This document shows positions 35,926 through 37,740 of a DNA stretch of 37,740 nucleotides, one piece after another. The translations under genes were made by a program, and so were the position numbers. Location of the stretch: positions 1-37,740 of the forward strand of contig JAMOSO010000038.1 of assembly GCA_027063065.1 (NCBI GenBank), written 5' to 3'. Origin of the DNA: Planctomycetota bacterium (GTDB lineage Bacteria > Planctomycetota > JAMOSO01). Position 1 is the stretch's first letter, and each line of letters begins with the position of its first letter. The notes under the pieces are model-generated. The model saw only the letters and a list, made by a program, of their open reading frames with translations, did not search any database and was not told the DNA's origin.

Positions 35926-37043
35926 AGTGCATCAATGACATTTAGTGTTTGTTCTACGTTTTTTTCTATGGAATAATCAGCGATTGTTGCTAATGATTGT
36001 TTAATCATTTTTTGTTTGTTTTGATTTTGTATCCAATGTTTTAATCGCTCAAATATTGCCTCTGTATCAAAAGGTGATTCGACGACATATCCATTATGAT
36101 AATCATTTAATAACTCAGACATTCCGTTGCGTTTGGTGGTTAATACAACTGCGCCTGCTGCCATAGCTTCTAAGCAGGCATTGCTACAAGGGTCGTAATG
36201 TGTTGGAAACAGCATCATATCCGCAGCATGTAGATAGGGGCTAGGGTCGTCTACTTCTCCAATAAAACGTACTTGCATAGTTAAATTAAGTTTTTTTACT
36301 AATGGGTCTAATTCGCAGGCATCTTTGCCAAGCACTAAAAATTTAAAATTTCCTTCAATACGGGTGTTCAAAAGTTTTAAAGCCAATAACGCCTCTTTTA
36401 ATCCTTTGCGTACTTGTCCATTGCCTACAAATAAAAATATATGGGTATTTTGGTGGATTATTAATGTATCGTCTAGGGATTGGGCAATTATTTGTCGTTT
36501 TTCTGGGTGGTATTTTTTTAAATCGATACCATTGTAAACAGTTGTAATAGAGCTGTCTGGAGTTTTGTAGTGTTGTTGTATTTCTTGTTTAACCATTTGT
36601 GAGTTAGCTATTATATGCGTGGTCCCGTCATATAATTTTTTTTCTATGGCTAATAGGTGCTTATTTAGAGGGTTTAAATTTTGTAATAATTTGAAACTTT
36701 TATTAATCTGCTGTTTATATTTAAGCCATTGAATATGGCAACCATCTCCAGCTCGATAGATGTCTTGGTATGAAGTACGTTCTAAACTTATCACCACATC
36801 GTAATTGCCTGTTTTTGCACAAATCTCGGCATTTTTAGCAAATGATTTGTCCTTCATTACAGATAAAAAACCAGATGATTGGGCTATGTGTACTTCTACA
36901 CCGGCTATTTTTTTGCGTGGTGGCTTGGCGCAGATTAATTCTACAAAACAACCTTTGCGCATTAAACCTTTAATTAGTAGGCCAAGATAGTTTTCGGCTC
37001 CACCAATAGAGCTCATATTTTTTCTAATAACTGCTATTTTCAT
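35922..37043 (-). CDS. GT4-family glycosyltransferase, WaaG-like (LPS core)
   Basis: A 373-residue GT-B glycosyltransferase. The N-terminal acceptor domain opens AVIRKNMSSIGGAENYL, where glycines contact the nucleotide sugar. The linker has TVYNGIDLKKYHPE. The donor domain has FVGNGQVRKGLKEALLAL, VRFIGEVDDPSPYLHAADMM and the E-x7-E-type site YDPCSNACLEAMAAGAVVLT. The whole resembles WaaG, which adds glucose to the LPS inner core. The divergent heptosyltransferase-like gene supports this. Exact sugar unknown. No Shine-Dalgarno; a -10-like TACAAT ends 6 bp before the ATG. It overlaps radC by 4 bp. Confidence 0.9.
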   Translation of the reverse strand: MKIAVIRKNMSSIGGAENYLGLLIKGLMRKGCFVELICAKPPRKKIAGVEVHIAQSSGFLSVMKDKSFAKNAEICAKTGNYDVVISLERTSYQDIYRAGDGCHIQWLKYKQQINKSFKLLQNLNPLNKHLLAIEKKLYDGTTHIIANSQMVKQEIQQHYKTPDSSITTVYNGIDLKKYHPEKRQIIAQSLDDTLIIHQNTHIFLFVGNGQVRKGLKEALLALKLLNTRIEGNFKFLVLGKDACELDPLVKKLNLTMQVRFIGEVDDPSPYLHAADMMLFPTHYDPCSNACLEAMAAGAVVLTTKRNGMSELLNDYHNGYVVESPFDTEAIFERLKHWIQNQNKQKMIKQSLATIADYSIEKNVEQTLNVIDAL

Positions 37044-37049
37044 AGCTGT

Positions 37050-37055
37050 ATTGTA
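37050..37055 (-). promoter_or_regulatory. Candidate -10 of the GT4-radC-thiL operon, leaderless type
   Basis: TACAAT (minus strand, 37055-37050) ends 6 bp before the ATG at 37043. The -35 region is poor. No Shine-Dalgarno lies between them. Confidence 0.4.
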
Positions 37056-37096
37056 GGGCTATGTCATTAAAAAGAAAGTGCGTATTTTAGTTTAAA

Positions 37097-37105
37097 TGTT
37101 ATAAT
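37097..37105 (+). promoter_or_regulatory. Extended -10 promoter of the heptosyltransferase-like gene, leaderless type
   Basis: TGT followed by a perfect TATAAT (37100-37105) makes an extended -10 element. The ATG is at 37113, 7 bp later, so the message would begin at or next to the start codon. Confidence 0.55.
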
Positions 37106-37112
37106 ATTTTAA

Positions 37113-37740
37113 ATGAATATTTTAGCAGTTAGCACAACAGGTATGGGTGATTCTTTGTTGGCGACGCCAGGGTTGTCGTTATTGCGTAGGTCTTTTGGCA
37201 ATGCGCATATAACATTGTTGACCCATAAACGTTGGAAGGATTTGTTTGCATATAACCCACATATTAATCAATGTTTTGGATATAGTAATAATGGTTTAAT
37301 GCGTCTTTATTTGCGTATGCGCTTGGCTAGGTATTGGGATTATATTGTTGTGTTTCATGCTAATGGTTCTGAGTATCTATTATTAAAAAAATTAAATTTT
37401 GGCAAATTAGTCAATAATCAGGGTGTTAGTGATGTTTCTAAAAATATTTATGCTATCGATGTCGGTTTTGATATGCACGCTGTTGATCGTCGCAGTGCAG
37501 TAGCTAGGGCGATAGGTGCTAATGCAGTATCTCCAAAACGATTAGAATTATTTTTAAATGATTCACAAATCCCACCTATTAAACCACCTTGGCGGATTTT
37601 ATTGCAACCAGCTGCCGCTAATCTCTTTAAAATGTGGCCAGTGGAAAACTTTGCAAAATTAGTTGGTATGTTAGACAATCAATATCGAGCAGAATTTTTT
37701 GTAGTAGGTGGTCCTAAAGATTTCAAGTTATATGATGCTA
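37113..37740 (+). CDS. GT9-family glycosyltransferase (heptosyltransferase-like), N-terminal part
   Basis: A frame open from ATG 37113 to the window end (209 codons, truncated by the window). It begins NILAVSTTGMGDSLLATPGL, the classic start of the LPS heptosyltransferase family (GT9: R/T-x-G-x-GD). The first Rossmann half is LLRRSFGNAHITLLTHKRW, and WDYIVVFHANGSEYLLLKKL and the inter-domain segment WRILLQPAAANLFKMWPVEN (the usual GAS-x-x-K-x-WP motif, here PAAANLFKMWP) are all in place. It transfers heptose or a related sugar in LPS core assembly on the cytoplasmic face of the inner membrane. The C-terminal donor site lies outside the window, so a specific name such as WaaC or WaaF is not justified. 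Confidence 0.9.
   Translation, partial: MNILAVSTTGMGDSLLATPGLSLLRRSFGNAHITLLTHKRWKDLFAYNPHINQCFGYSNNGLMRLYLRMRLARYWDYIVVFHANGSEYLLLKKLNFGKLVNNQGVSDVSKNIYAIDVGFDMHAVDRRSAVARAIGANAVSPKRLELFLNDSQIPPIKPPWRILLQPAAANLFKMWPVENFAKLVGMLDNQYRAEFFVVGGPKDFKLYDA

Overview
The window is AT-rich bacterial chromosome from a Gram-negative (diderm), flagellated organism. The evidence is a flagellin, lipoproteins with lipoboxes, an LpoB-type activator of peptidoglycan synthesis, remnants of the TamA/TamB outer-membrane system, WaaG-like and heptosyltransferase-like LPS glycosyltransferases, and meso-diaminopimelate synthesis. Pseudopilin-like tails, long TPR/HEAT/MORN-type proteins and a duplicated groESL hint at a PVC-type (Lentisphaerota/Kiritimatiellota-like) or deltaproteobacterial lineage. 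I cannot fix the phylum from sequence alone. I saw no rRNA, tRNA, CRISPR array, insertion sequence or prophage.

Layout. 1-0.8 kb: the 3' end of a flagellin gene, a strong terminator and a small unknown ORF. 0.8-4.2 kb: a minus-strand envelope TPR/pseudopilin-tail protein, divergent from a TPR-SPOR lipoprotein that is translationally coupled to a two-gene ABC exporter. 4.2-5.7 kb: decayed tamA and tamB remnants with frameshifts and an in-frame stop. 5.7-9.3 kb: glutamate dehydrogenase plus a PEP-synthase-like protein lacking the phosphohistidine module. 9.3-12.2 kb (minus): a class I amidotransferase-like protein without its catalytic cysteine, and a large exported MORN-like repeat protein. 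12.3-18.4 kb (minus): a proteostasis block, transcribed as groES-groEL, groES-groEL, terminator, dnaJ, grpE, FmdB-type zinc ribbon, terminator.

18.6-24.9 kb (plus): a three-lipoprotein set (COG3014-like, YcfL-like, LpoB-like), then rsfS-argS, a hexose-phosphate mutarotase-like gene and a DUF2333 membrane protein. 25.0-34.2 kb (minus): a tightly packed run of eight genes (exported TPR protein, recN, HEAT membrane protein, CPBP protease, hotdog thioesterase, carboxynorspermidine synthase, carboxynorspermidine decarboxylase, dapF) behind one good promoter framed by a 10-bp inverted repeat. 34.4-37.0 kb (minus): glycosyltransferase, radC and thiL, each overlapping the next by 4 bp. It is divergent from a heptosyltransferase-like gene cut off by the window end.

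The most unusual genome-level signal is promoter spacing. Six genes here, four of them at divergent junctions, have a -10-like hexamer ending only 6-7 bp before the ATG and no Shine-Dalgarno sequence. This predicts leaderless mRNAs, while internal operon genes keep good ribosome binding sites. Other points of interest are the decayed Tam locus, the amidotransferase that lost its nucleophile, the paired but divergent GroES/GroEL sets, and two palindromic candidate operators.
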